Part shown: in pieces, positions 1 to 5,562 of the stretch | Layout: each line of letters opens with the position of its first letter | Numbering within the stretch: position 1 is the first letter of the stretch | Origin: Thermoplasmata archaeon | GTDB taxonomy: Archaea; Thermoplasmatota; E2; DHVEG-1 | Assembly (NCBI GenBank): GCA_030641605.1 | Contig: DAOWHD010000082.1 | Span: 1-6,898 of the forward strand | DNA length: 6,898 nt | Direction of reading: 5' to 3' | Translations under genes and position numbers: made by a program | The notes under the pieces: model-generated | What the model saw: only the letters and a program-made list of their open reading frames with translations | Database searches by the model: none | Told to the model about the DNA's origin: nothing

Positions 1-2
1 AT

Positions 3-122
3 CCTGATAGGATAAAACATTTCAGAAAGGGTATACCTAAATCTACCATTAAATTCATCATGGAGCAAATGGCTCTTGATGAAAATAAAGAGGAAATGGA
101 ACAGGGTCCTCTAAAGAATTGA
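3..122 (+). CDS. C-terminal fragment of an unrecognised protein (truncated by window edge)
   Basis: An open frame of 39 codons enters from the left edge and ends at TGA 120-122; the other two plus frames close within the first 15 bases. The fragment is charged and hydrophilic, rich in Lys and Glu (it ends ENKEEMEQGPLKN), with no membrane segment or recognisable motif. It is probably the C-terminus of a longer soluble protein that starts outside the window. A 20-codon ORF from the ATG at 60 is the alternative, but no ribosome binding site supports it. I do not recognise the family. The following 227 bases, up to the end of the next gene, are AT-rich and hold nothing else I can call. Confidence 0.4.
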   Translation, partial: PDRIKHFRKGIPKSTIKFIMEQMALDENKEEMEQGPLKN

Positions 123-414
123 GAATACCATTATCATAGACCTTATCGATTTGAACAGACTTCAAAAAATGAGTTGCATTAGAAATGGCTCTAAAAAAAA
201 TTGTTTAATCTGATATTATTCTATATTTTCTTCATTACATTATTATGAGTACCGAGAGTTGACCGCACAATAATATGGTTTTTTATTTTTATTCGGTTTG
301 TTGAAAATAATTTTTTGCGTGTAAAAACAACAATTCTTAGAGACTATTATTAGTATCTCTTTTTCTCACTTAGTATCCTTTCAATGATTTTTCCTTTGTC
401 GTCCTCAGATATCC

Positions 415-864
415 CTATTTTATTTCGTGTCTTTTTAATGCCTCATCAATTGCTTTACTATCGGATTTGGTGATGGCCACTTCCTCCTCTTTACCTGCGT
501 TGCTATCAAAATCTCCAATTTTTGCTGTTATTTTAATAGGATCTGCTACTTCGTTTGATTTTTCAAAAGGTTGTAAATCGACTGGTTTTTCCTCTGCATT
601 GCTGGATGTGTTCTCTGGGGCTGGTTTGCTGTTTGAAAATTTGAAGATGTTTTTTTCCTTGGGATCTTCACTCTTATCAGTTGAAATGAGTTCAAATGCT
701 TCACTTATAAAGGCTCTTTCCTTTGTTGTCGGCGTCCAGGAATAATTTTCTCCTTCTTTGAAAAAGTTTGGTGCATTAGGATTGAAATGTGTCACTATTG
801 TAAATCCTGGGCCTTTATCTTTGTATAGTTCAAGCTTTATGTATATTCCATCCGTGTTCTCCAT
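415..864 (-). CDS. Small acidic soluble protein of unknown function, probably frameshifted near its C-terminus
   Basis: This 149-residue protein has a compact N-terminal part of about 55 residues with short beta-like strands (IYIKLELYKD, GFTIVTHFN, then NFFKEGENYSWTPT). A long low-complexity linker rich in Lys, Glu, Ser and Pro follows, then a charged helix (AIDEALKRHEIK). There is no signal peptide or membrane segment, so it should be cytoplasmic. The ATG at 862-864 is fixed by a TAG codon directly upstream; a weak purine-rich GGGAGTGGG lies just before it and a TATA-like element at 921-930. Directly after the TAG stop, the frame one base over continues for 22 codons (KIGISEDDKGKIIERILSEK...) to a double TAA ending at 350. 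This looks like the natural C-terminal helix, so the intact gene probably spanned 350-864. I have an impression of similar acidic proteins with Lys-rich tails in Thermoplasmata but cannot name a family. Confidence 0.7.
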   Translation of the reverse strand: MENTDGIYIKLELYKDKGPGFTIVTHFNPNAPNFFKEGENYSWTPTTKERAFISEAFELISTDKSEDPKEKNIFKFSNSKPAPENTSSNAEEKPVDLQPFEKSNEVADPIKITAKIGDFDSNAGKEEEVAITKSDSKAIDEALKRHEIK

Positions 865-920
865 CTACTTTCCCACTCCCAATGTGGAAATGAATGAGCT
901 AATGGAACTTATAACTTTTG

Positions 921-930
921 TTTTATATCC
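921..930 (-). promoter_or_regulatory. TATA box for the gene at 415-864
   Basis: Read on the minus strand the element is GGATATAAAA, an archaeal TATA-like sequence. It lies about 57 bases upstream of the ATG at 864. Initiation about 25 bases downstream would leave a leader of roughly 30 bases. Confidence 0.4.
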
Positions 931-970
931 GCAGCACGAATTCTGTCAAAATATTTTTTATAAAATCATT

Positions 971-978
971 TTTATATA
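971..978 (+). promoter_or_regulatory. TATA box for the small membrane protein gene
   Basis: TTTATATA is a perfect match to the archaeal TATA consensus. It lies 68 bases upstream of the ATG at 1046, so transcription would start near 1000 with a leader of about 45 bases. A second, weaker AT-rich element near 1009-1016 (GTTAAAAT) could support a shorter leader. Confidence 0.5.
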
Positions 979-979
979 T

Positions 980-991
980 CGTTAATTAACG
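980..991. repeat. Perfect 12-bp palindrome next to a TATA box (putative operator)
   Basis: CGTTAATTAACG is a perfect inverted repeat. It begins two bases after the TATA box at 971-978 and lies between that box and the expected transcription start. This is where many archaeal repressors bind to block polymerase recruitment. The operator role is inferred from position only. Confidence 0.45.
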
Positions 992-1045
992 TAAAAACAA
1001 TGTAAATGTTAAAATAGTAGTTATTATTTGTAGTAATGGGAAAAT

Positions 1046-1204
1046 ATGTTGAAAAAAGTGGTGATGTCATCTATTGGGTCAATTTGTTCGATAGGGGGAA
1101 TTATTGGGATTATATTATCAAATGCTGTAGGCGATATGTTTCTTTTTGTTGTAGCTGCTATATCTGGATTATTTATGTTGGCAGTAACAGATCAACAAAA
1201 ATGA
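1046..1204 (+). CDS. 52-residue two-helix membrane protein of unknown function
   Basis: The protein starts MLKKVVMSS and contains two hydrophobic segments, about residues 8-25 (rich in Ile, Gly and Ser) and 31-47 (MFLFVVAAISGLFMLAV). They are separated by a short SNAVGD turn, and the tail TDQQK is polar. This is the pattern of a small helical-hairpin membrane protein, and the basic LKK start suggests an inside N-terminus. A longer 66-codon ORF overlaps it in another frame, but that product is Cys-, Trp- and Tyr-rich with no coherent segment, so this frame is preferred. A stop codon lies four codons upstream of the ATG, which fixes the start; no clear Shine-Dalgarno site is seen. It is divergent from the 415-864 gene and converges on the beta-helix gene. 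I cannot assign a function. Confidence 0.6.
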   Translation: MLKKVVMSSIGSICSIGGIIGIILSNAVGDMFLFVVAAISGLFMLAVTDQQK

Positions 1205-1294
1205 AGACGTTTTTCAACCGTATTGATTTTTTGTAACTAACGTATGCCGTACTTAATAACAAGGAATGGACCTTGAAAAAGTAACTATTGGTAA

Positions 1295-1302
1295 TTTTTT
1301 TT
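1295..1302 (+). terminator. T-rich terminator downstream of the small membrane protein
   Basis: A run of eight T bases lies about 90 bases after the stop of the 52-residue gene. It follows a weak hairpin (CAAGG at 1260-1264 pairing with CCTTG at 1271-1275). T-tracts are the usual archaeal terminators. This one sits just before the convergent beta-helix gene ends. Confidence 0.35.
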
Positions 1303-1311
1303 GAAATTCGT

Positions 1312-2355
1312 TCACTCTGTAAACTTAGTCAAAGATGATATTAGGTTAGATATGATGGCAAGGATCTTGCTGACGATGCTGCTCTTTTGCGAAATCTCCT
1401 CGTTTGATTGATGGTATGTTTGAACAACTTCCTTTACTTCTTTTATTATTTGACTTGTGTTACTTGCTTCTTTATTGGTTTCTGGATTGGTTTCTACCTT
1501 TTCCTCTATCACGTTGTCAAAGGAATTTTTATTCATTACTATGTTTCCGTCAGTGTTTTTTGAAATTGAGCAGGCGGTTATTTTGTTTCTAGAGGATCCT
1601 GAGAGGTATATTCCGTGAACTGCGTTGTCGTGAATTTCGCAGTTGGATATCGTGTTATCGTTGTTTGAGGATGCAATGGCGTCAATTCCTGTGTGTGTGC
1701 TTCTAAAGAATTCACAGTTATCAATGGTGTTATTTGATGAGTATTGTAGTTCAATACCATCACAATTATCATAGAACGTGCAGTTTGTGATTGTGTTGTT
1801 ATTGCATTTTGAATGCTGACTTCCAATGAGTGCGATTCCTTCATCTTTGCATTCCCAAAAAGTGCAGCTGTCTATAATGTTATCTGATGTCCATATAGCA
1901 ATACCTACTGGAGTGCCATATATGTTACAATTATGTATTTCTGTTTTTGAGGCAGACATGCGAACTCCTGTGGTGTATAGGCCTGGAGCCCCATTTTTAA
2001 TGCTTAGGTTTTTAACTATTGCTCCTGGAGCCCCAAGGCGGATTGCGTGTTTGTTTTTTTCCGAGATGGGATTTATTATGGTAGTCTCCTTATTTTCTCC
2101 TATTAGATAGATTGCCTTTTTTATATCAATTATTTCATTATAGTTCCCTGCTTTGACGAGTACTGTGCCCCCTTCTGGTGCATTGTCGACTGCCTCTTGT
2201 ATAGTTTCATATTCCCCTTCATCTTTTCCTACGACTATTATCTGTTCTAAATTGTTTTCTAATGATTCACGTGCTGGAATGTGTGCGGCAATATTAATTT
2301 CCGCAAGCATAAATATTGCAAGCAATGCTGTGACTTTAAGTGCCCTTCCTTTCAT
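1312..2355 (-). CDS. Secreted NosD-like right-handed beta-helix protein
   Basis: This 347-residue protein has a basic, then hydrophobic, N-terminal signal peptide (residues 1-24, MKGRALKVTALLAIFMLAEI), so it should be exported. Residues about 38-95 match the opening of NosD or pectin-lyase-like folds (YETIQEAVDNAPEGGTVLVKAGNYNE). Residues 100-285 are parallel beta-helix repeats with the periodic pattern NxIxNCxFxxNxxGIxL. There are about five N-x-S/T sequons (NLS, NNT, NCT, NNT, NTS), in keeping with archaeal N-glycosylation. A charged linker (285-325) leads to an amphipathic or hydrophobic C-terminal helix (326-345, SIVSKILAIISNLISSL), possibly a membrane or cell-envelope association tail. 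The family binds or acts on surface polysaccharide, or serves as a surface scaffold; no catalytic residues can be assigned, so an enzymatic role is not claimed. The start is supported by a Shine-Dalgarno site and a TATA box. Confidence 0.88.
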   Translation of the reverse strand: MKGRALKVTALLAIFMLAEINIAAHIPARESLENNLEQIIVVGKDEGEYETIQEAVDNAPEGGTVLVKAGNYNEIIDIKKAIYLIGENKETTIINPISEKNKHAIRLGAPGAIVKNLSIKNGAPGLYTTGVRMSASKTEIHNCNIYGTPVGIAIWTSDNIIDSCTFWECKDEGIALIGSQHSKCNNNTITNCTFYDNCDGIELQYSSNNTIDNCEFFRSTHTGIDAIASSNNDNTISNCEIHDNAVHGIYLSGSSRNKITACSISKNTDGNIVMNKNSFDNVIEEKVETNPETNKEASNTSQIIKEVKEVVQTYHQSNEEISQKSSIVSKILAIISNLISSLTKFTE

Positions 2356-2360
2356 CCTGT

Positions 2361-2367
2361 CTCACCA
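2361..2367 (-). promoter_or_regulatory. Ribosome binding site of the beta-helix gene
   Basis: On the minus strand TGGTGAG contains GGTGA, complementary to the archaeal 16S rRNA tail. It sits six bases before the ATG at 2355 and so supports this start. Confidence 0.7.
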
Positions 2368-2419
2368 CGATAGATAGTACCACGAGACTATCCAGCACGG
2401 TAGGGTTTGTCAATCAGGA

Positions 2420-2427
2420 TATATAAA
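2420..2427 (-). promoter_or_regulatory. TATA box of the beta-helix gene
   Basis: The minus strand reads TTTATATA, the archaeal consensus, preceded by a purine-rich stretch (GAAAATC) suited to TFB binding. It lies about 65 bases upstream of the ATG, giving a leader of about 40 bases that carries the ribosome binding site. Confidence 0.65.
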
Positions 2428-2548
2428 GATTTTCAGAAAAAGTAACAAGATGTAAAAATGTCAAATGTGGGAAAACATCATCAATGTTGCTATCTATAAC
2501 TCGTAAGGCACGTTTGCTGGATGCCAATCAAAGTTGATGGAAGTGCCC

Positions 2549-2563
2549 CATATTGAAAATATG
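2549..2563. repeat. Perfect 6-bp stem-loop in the long intergenic gap
   Basis: CATATT and AATATG are perfectly complementary around a three-base GAA loop. No T-run follows, so it does not look like an intrinsic terminator. Together with the stem-loop at 2573-2589 it is the main structured element in the 465-base gap between 2355 and 2821. That gap otherwise holds only promoter-like elements and no convincing gene. Confidence 0.35.
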
Positions 2564-2572
2564 ATATTGATG

Positions 2573-2589
2573 CCAAAAATGATTTTTGG
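2573..2589. repeat. Perfect 7-bp stem-loop in the long intergenic gap
   Basis: CCAAAAA and TTTTTGG pair exactly around a TGA loop. The T-run lies within the stem, which resembles a bidirectional terminator or a binding site. It could end a transcript from either side or form part of an untranslated RNA; the sequence alone does not decide. Confidence 0.35.
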
Positions 2590-2684
2590 GCCAATATTTG
2601 CCTATCTACGATGCCACTATTATTCCGTTAAAATTTTGGATTAAATCACCATCTTTATAAATGTGGAAAATATTGTCTTTTTTG

Positions 2685-2728
2685 GTTGTATTAACAGGAG
2701 CTATATAAAGAAATTAATGTGATACAAC
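2685..2728. repeat. Inverted repeat flanking a TATA-like element
   Basis: GTTGTAT at 2685-2691 and ATACAAC at 2722-2728 are perfectly complementary and 30 bases apart. The TATA-like sequence TATATAAA (2702-2709) sits almost exactly midway. Arms around a core promoter suit a dimeric regulator, but no gene starts where this promoter would fire: the next ATG is at 2821 and has its own, closer TATA box. Confidence 0.3.
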
Positions 2729-2768
2729 TGGATTTGACAAGATTGGTGCTGAGGGGATAAGGAAATCA

Positions 2769-2776
2769 TTTATAAA
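2769..2776 (+). promoter_or_regulatory. TATA box for the zinc-ribbon gene
   Basis: TTTATAAA lies 45 bases upstream of the ATG at 2821, so transcription would begin near 2800 and leave a leader of about 20 bases carrying the ribosome binding site. The same 11-base element (TTTATAAATGT) also occurs at 2654-2664. Confidence 0.5.
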
Positions 2777-2805
2777 TGTAATAGCTCTTAGATATCTTGG
2801 TTGAA

Positions 2806-2813
2806 AGGTGAGG
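2806..2813 (+). promoter_or_regulatory. Ribosome binding site of the zinc-ribbon gene
   Basis: AGGTGAGG contains GGTGA, complementary to the archaeal 16S rRNA tail, with a nine-base spacer to the ATG at 2821. Confidence 0.65.
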
Positions 2814-2820
2814 AAAGTTA

Positions 2821-3213
2821 ATGGTAAAATGTCAACATGAAAGCTGCGGTAGGGAGGAGAGAATATGGCTTCCTACTTATGGAACGGTATCAAATGATAC
2901 TAGAAATACAGGCAACAGTGGCAGATCTGATGCAGCACTTCATCATTGGTGTACACTTTGCGGATGTATACAAAATATTTCTGATGATAGACCAAGAAAA
3001 ATGGGGTATTGGATAAATATTCTTTCCAAAATAGCAAAGGGTCAATTGCTCACACAAATCCAAAAGCGTCTTGTGGTAAAAGAACTGGAATCATATGAGT
3101 ATTTTGATGATTTATATGGTACTGCTGGTTCTGCACAAAAAGAGGTTTTTGTAAAGACAATTAAAAAATATTGTAGTTTACATGAAAGTATAATTGATTC
3201 ATATGTTCAATAG
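2821..3213 (+). CDS. Small zinc-ribbon-like protein of unknown function
   Basis: The 130-residue product has four cysteines arranged like a zinc ribbon: C4 and C9 (CQHESC) near the N-terminus, and C44 and C47 (HHWCTLCG) about 35 residues later. A mainly helical region of about 80 residues follows (GYWINILSKIAK, LTQIQKRLVVKELES, SAQKEVFVKTIKKYC), with no signal peptide or membrane helix. Zinc binding is inferred from the cysteine spacing. The helical part could contact nucleic acid or protein, but no specific role can be named. Conserved small proteins with this layout seem familiar from euryarchaeal genomes. The gene has its own TATA box and ribosome binding site and may be co-transcribed with the glycosyltransferase, since no TATA box is visible between them. 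Its TAG stop is followed in frame by 25 more open codons. Confidence 0.75.
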   Translation: MVKCQHESCGREERIWLPTYGTVSNDTRNTGNSGRSDAALHHWCTLCGCIQNISDDRPRKMGYWINILSKIAKGQLLTQIQKRLVVKELESYEYFDDLYGTAGSAQKEVFVKTIKKYCSLHESIIDSYVQ

Positions 3214-3311
3214 ATTGAATTGACGATCTTAGGGTTGGATGATAAGAGGCTATTAGATGAGGTAGTTTTAGAAAGATTGATAGATTTTTGATGTGAGTTG
3301 CCAAAATGAGT

Positions 3312-3319
3312 GGTGAGGG
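3312..3319 (+). promoter_or_regulatory. Ribosome binding site deciding the glycosyltransferase start
   Basis: GGTGAGGG lies 11 bases before the ATG at 3331. The same bases fall inside the frame that would start at GTG 3310, where they could not serve that start. The spacing is rather long, but the site favours ATG 3331. Confidence 0.5.
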
Positions 3320-3330
3320 ATGAAAAGATT

Positions 3331-4512
3331 ATGACTGAAAAAAGAGCTAAAAATTTTAATTCTGAAAACAAGGAGGATATACTGTCTTCAATAGATTCTA
3401 CAGTTGATACGAAACTAACTACAAGTCGTAAAACAGATTCTTTTAACACCATTTTGTCAAACAGAGGGGATGAGAGATCCATGCAAAATCTTTCCCCTTT
3501 CAAAGATAATTTTATGGCAGGTGATGACCCAGGCCATGAACAACATATCAACTGTACTCTTGCTATTATTCCCTGCTTTGACGAGGAAGCAGCCATAGGA
3601 AGTGTTGTTCTTAAAACTAGACGATACGTTGATGAAGTCTTAGTAATCGATGATGGGAGCAGTGATCAAACCACTAAAATTGCAAGAGATGCAGGTGCAA
3701 CAGTTCTTTCCCATAAAAAGAATTTGGGCAAAAGTGCTGGGATCAAAACTGGTTTTCAGTATGCTTTAGACAACGATTTTGAACATGTTGTAACCCTAGA
3801 TGGTGATGGTCAACACGATGCTGATGAAATACCAAACGTTTTAGACAATCTTTTTACTGGCAAAAATGGAGAAAAAGCAGATATTTCCATTGGGACACGT
3901 TATGGGGAAGATACCGAGATGCCAAGATGGCGACGTGTTGGAAAACGAGTGCTCGACTACACGACAAGTTTTGGTAACGACGGCTTTCTCACTGACAGTC
4001 AAAGTGGTTTTCGTGCATTTAATAAAAAAGCAATGAGTGGTATCACTCCAAGACTCAAAGGCAGAGGCTTTAGCACAGAAAGTGAGCAACTTATGATTGC
4101 AAGCAGTCTCGGCCTAAATGTCGTCAATACACATATTTCCTGTAAATATCAAAGCATCGGCAACTCTGATGTCACCTCAACAAAGACGCCCACTTCACAT
4201 GGCTTTGGTGTTCTAGGCTATGTATTGTGGCTAGTTGCTGAGAAACGGCCATTGTTGTTTATCGGCGTCCCAGGGTTTGTATTGGCGATGTCTAGTGTGT
4301 TCTGGGCGATTCTTACGTTTCAATTGTACAATCAAACTGGTGTGTTCCCAATTAGTTATGCACTTATCACAGGTGTTTTGCTTATGGTAGGCGCTCTTGC
4401 CTTGCTTATGGGGCTATTGTTGAATACTATTCCTCATGTTGTTCGTCGGACACTTGAAGAAAAAGAATATGATACGTATATTCACACGCAATCTAGTACT
4501 AAAAAACCGTAA
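3331..4512 (+). CDS. DPM1-like GT2 glycosyltransferase with two C-terminal membrane helices
   Basis: This 393-residue protein (counted from ATG 3331) opens with about 70 hydrophilic, probably disordered residues. A GT-A fold family 2 domain follows (about 75-275): the IPCFDEE nucleotide-binding strand, DDGSSD (107-112), the LGKSAG segment, and the metal-binding DGDGQHD (D157 and D159 as DxD). SIGTRY and the acceptor-site QSGFRAF (224-230) follow. Two membrane helices close the protein (about 308-329 and 339-366), with a short charged tail. This layout is that of archaeal polyprenol-phosphate glycosyltransferases related to DPM1 and the Agl proteins. They move a sugar from a nucleotide donor to dolichyl phosphate at the cytoplasmic membrane face for N-glycosylation or lipid glycosylation. 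The exact sugar cannot be read from sequence. GTG 3310 is the only longer start, as TGA lies just before it. The nearby sequon-bearing beta-helix protein could be a client of such a pathway, but this is speculation. Confidence 0.9.
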   Translation: MTEKRAKNFNSENKEDILSSIDSTVDTKLTTSRKTDSFNTILSNRGDERSMQNLSPFKDNFMAGDDPGHEQHINCTLAIIPCFDEEAAIGSVVLKTRRYVDEVLVIDDGSSDQTTKIARDAGATVLSHKKNLGKSAGIKTGFQYALDNDFEHVVTLDGDGQHDADEIPNVLDNLFTGKNGEKADISIGTRYGEDTEMPRWRRVGKRVLDYTTSFGNDGFLTDSQSGFRAFNKKAMSGITPRLKGRGFSTESEQLMIASSLGLNVVNTHISCKYQSIGNSDVTSTKTPTSHGFGVLGYVLWLVAEKRPLLFIGVPGFVLAMSSVFWAILTFQLYNQTGVFPISYALITGVLLMVGALALLMGLLLNTIPHVVRRTLEEKEYDTYIHTQSSTKKP

Positions 4513-4520
4513 GTGCTACT

Positions 4521-5087
4521 TTATATGTCGATTATTTCCTTTTTGGTATAAATGTCATATAATGCGTTTGCTATATCAAGGGCACCAATGTTTTTTGCCA
4601 TGCGAATATTATCAAAATCATACAGTAATGCATCTGGGGATATCTGGAGTAATCTATCAAATAAAAGAGCAATCAAATAATTTTTACGATCGATTTTCTC
4701 ATATCTTTCTTTCTTAATATTGATGTTTATCCAATCAGCGTCACAAGCCAGTATTGTTGGAAGAGTAACATAGTCTTTGCATCCGATAACTGGTTGAGAG
4801 AGTTCAATTGATTTGAAAAGAACTGATGGAACAAGCCCTGTAGGTTCTTCACGGTGTTTGCTGTAATGTAACCAGGACTCAGAAAGAACAAGCAAGGAAA
4901 TGTTCCCATTATGAAACATGCAAGGCATCTTTGGATGGCAGTCTGTTATCACTACAATATCAATGTCGTTTTTCCTCTGAGTTGCTAGAGCACTTCCAAC
5001 AATACCCGCATACAAAATCCTGTGCCACCCTTGATTTTTACAAGATGTGATAATACTGTTTTTTAATTCTTGTTTATCTTTTTCCAT
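4521..5087 (-). CDS. Nucleotidyltransferase-fold protein
   Basis: The 188-residue product carries the hallmark of the polymerase-beta-like nucleotidyltransferase superfamily: GS at residues 31-32 (AGIVGSALATQRK), then DID at 41-43 (NDIDIVVIT), giving two metal-binding carboxylates. The third acidic residue, expected on a later strand, is not obvious: the matching stretch NGNISLLVLSE has no Asp in the usual place, so activity is uncertain. The C-terminal half is helical (YLIALLFDRLLQIS, IANALYDIYTKK) and there are no membrane segments. Substrate and partner cannot be read from sequence; aminoglycoside-type or MNT-type nucleotidyltransferases are distant structural relatives. ATG 5087 is preferred over TTG 5114 as the conventional start, though no Shine-Dalgarno site is visible and the transcript may have a very short leader. 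The gene converges on the glycosyltransferase gene with 8 bases between stops. Confidence 0.75.
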   Translation of the reverse strand: MEKDKQELKNSIITSCKNQGWHRILYAGIVGSALATQRKNDIDIVVITDCHPKMPCMFHNGNISLLVLSESWLHYSKHREEPTGLVPSVLFKSIELSQPVIGCKDYVTLPTILACDADWININIKKERYEKIDRKNYLIALLFDRLLQISPDALLYDFDNIRMAKNIGALDIANALYDIYTKKEIIDI

Positions 5088-5098
5088 AAAACCGACTA

Positions 5099-5112
5099 GT
5101 ATTGATAAATAC
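5099..5112. repeat. Short inverted repeat upstream of the minus-strand nucleotidyltransferase gene
   Basis: GTATT and AATAC pair exactly around a GATA spacer. The repeat begins 12 bases upstream of the ATG at 5087, within that gene's likely core promoter, so it could be a binding site. It is short enough to occur by chance in AT-rich DNA. Confidence 0.25.
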
Positions 5113-5122
5113 AAAAGTGTTT

Positions 5123-5323
5123 ATGGTAATATCGATTCCTTCGTTATTTTTTTGTCGATTCCCTAAAAAAGGAGGATTGAAAAGAGTTGGGCCGGCAAAA
5201 GGCGGGTATTGGAAAATAATTGAATGAAGAAATGTGAAAAAAACAAAAGACAAATATGCATATCATTTTTATACTGATGAAATACCCAAAAAAGGATTCG
5301 TAGTGGCTTTTTATGAAGGTTGA
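5123..5323 (+). pseudogene. Remnant of a small gene interrupted by an in-frame stop
   Basis: One frame runs from ATG 5123 for 34 codons (ending GPAKGGYWKIIE) to TGA 5225. It stays open for 31 more codons of gene-like composition (RNVKKTKDKYAYHF, IPKKGFVVAFYEG) before a second TGA at 5321. At 5313-5372 a neighbouring frame carries on with plausible protein sequence (DFNPNLGTMCTMC). Balanced residue use across the stop suggests a single gene broken by a nonsense mutation and then by frameshifts. A GGAGG motif at 5171-5175 is a good Shine-Dalgarno match, but no suitable start follows it at the right spacing. No family is recognised. The alternative is that these are unrelated non-coding bases that happen to be open. 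Confidence 0.3.
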
Positions 5324-5508
5324 TTTTAATCCTAATTTGGGCACTATGTGCACTATGTGCTGTACACTCTAAAGAGCTTAAACGGCTGAAAAAGGGCTTA
5401 GAAATGGCTCAAAAGATTGATCAGATGTCTAAAGGGTGTGGTGAGGAAAGTCTAACAAAGGCTCTGTTGGAAGCTGGAGAAGAGGAAGATAAATGGATCA
5501 TCATTTGA
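5320..5508 (+). CDS. Possible small coiled-coil-like protein or C-terminal part of a decayed gene
   Basis: From TTG 5320 this frame encodes 62 residues: a short hydrophobic start (LILILIWALCALCAV), then a charged helical stretch (KELKRLKKGLEMAQKIDQM) and an acidic end (LLEAGEEEDKW). The helical part looks genuinely coding. The hydrophobic start may be an artefact of reading the wrong frame: the overlapping frame at 5313-5372 reads MKVDFNPNLGTMCTMC and would join this one by a single frameshift around the 9-bp direct repeat ACTATGTGC ACTATGTGC (5342-5359). There is no good ribosome binding site. It is either a small membrane-anchored protein or, more likely, the 3' part of the same broken gene as the 5123-5323 remnant. 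A further 26-codon frame (MKYFAWVDSKKER...) follows at 5513-5593. Confidence 0.3.
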   Translation: MILILIWALCALCAVHSKELKRLKKGLEMAQKIDQMSKGCGEESLTKALLEAGEEEDKWIII

Positions 5509-5562
5509 ATAAATGAAATACTTTGCATGGGTGGATTCAAAAAAGGAAAGGATAATAAAATT

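Noticed and set aside
1036..1236. 66-codon plus-strand ORF starting MGKYVEKSG
   Set aside because: Its product has clustered Cys, Trp and Tyr and no coherent segment. The overlapping frame from 1046 gives a clean two-helix membrane protein.
1260..1275. Hairpin CAAGG / CCTTG as a stand-alone regulatory element
   Set aside because: A stem of five pairs with a six-base loop is weak. It is noted only as a possible part of the T-rich terminator region.
2537..2644. 35-codon ORF (MEVPHIENMILMPK...) in the long gap
   Set aside because: No ribosome binding site, no promoter at a suitable distance, and it runs across both perfect stem-loops. Composition is not convincing.
3207..3596. 129-codon minus-strand ORF
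   Set aside because: It lies antisense to the glycosyltransferase N-terminus, whose own frame is coding by clear family motifs; its Ser/Leu-rich product is typical of a shadow frame.
5132..5162. TCGATTCC direct repeat (5132-5139 and 5155-5162)
   Set aside because: Eight bases repeated once with no promoter or other context; chance is likely.
5144..5353. 69-codon minus-strand ORF (Phe- and Ser-rich)
   Set aside because: It mirrors the Lys-, Glu- and Asp-rich plus-strand fragments. The Phe-rich product is what antisense of A-rich coding DNA gives.
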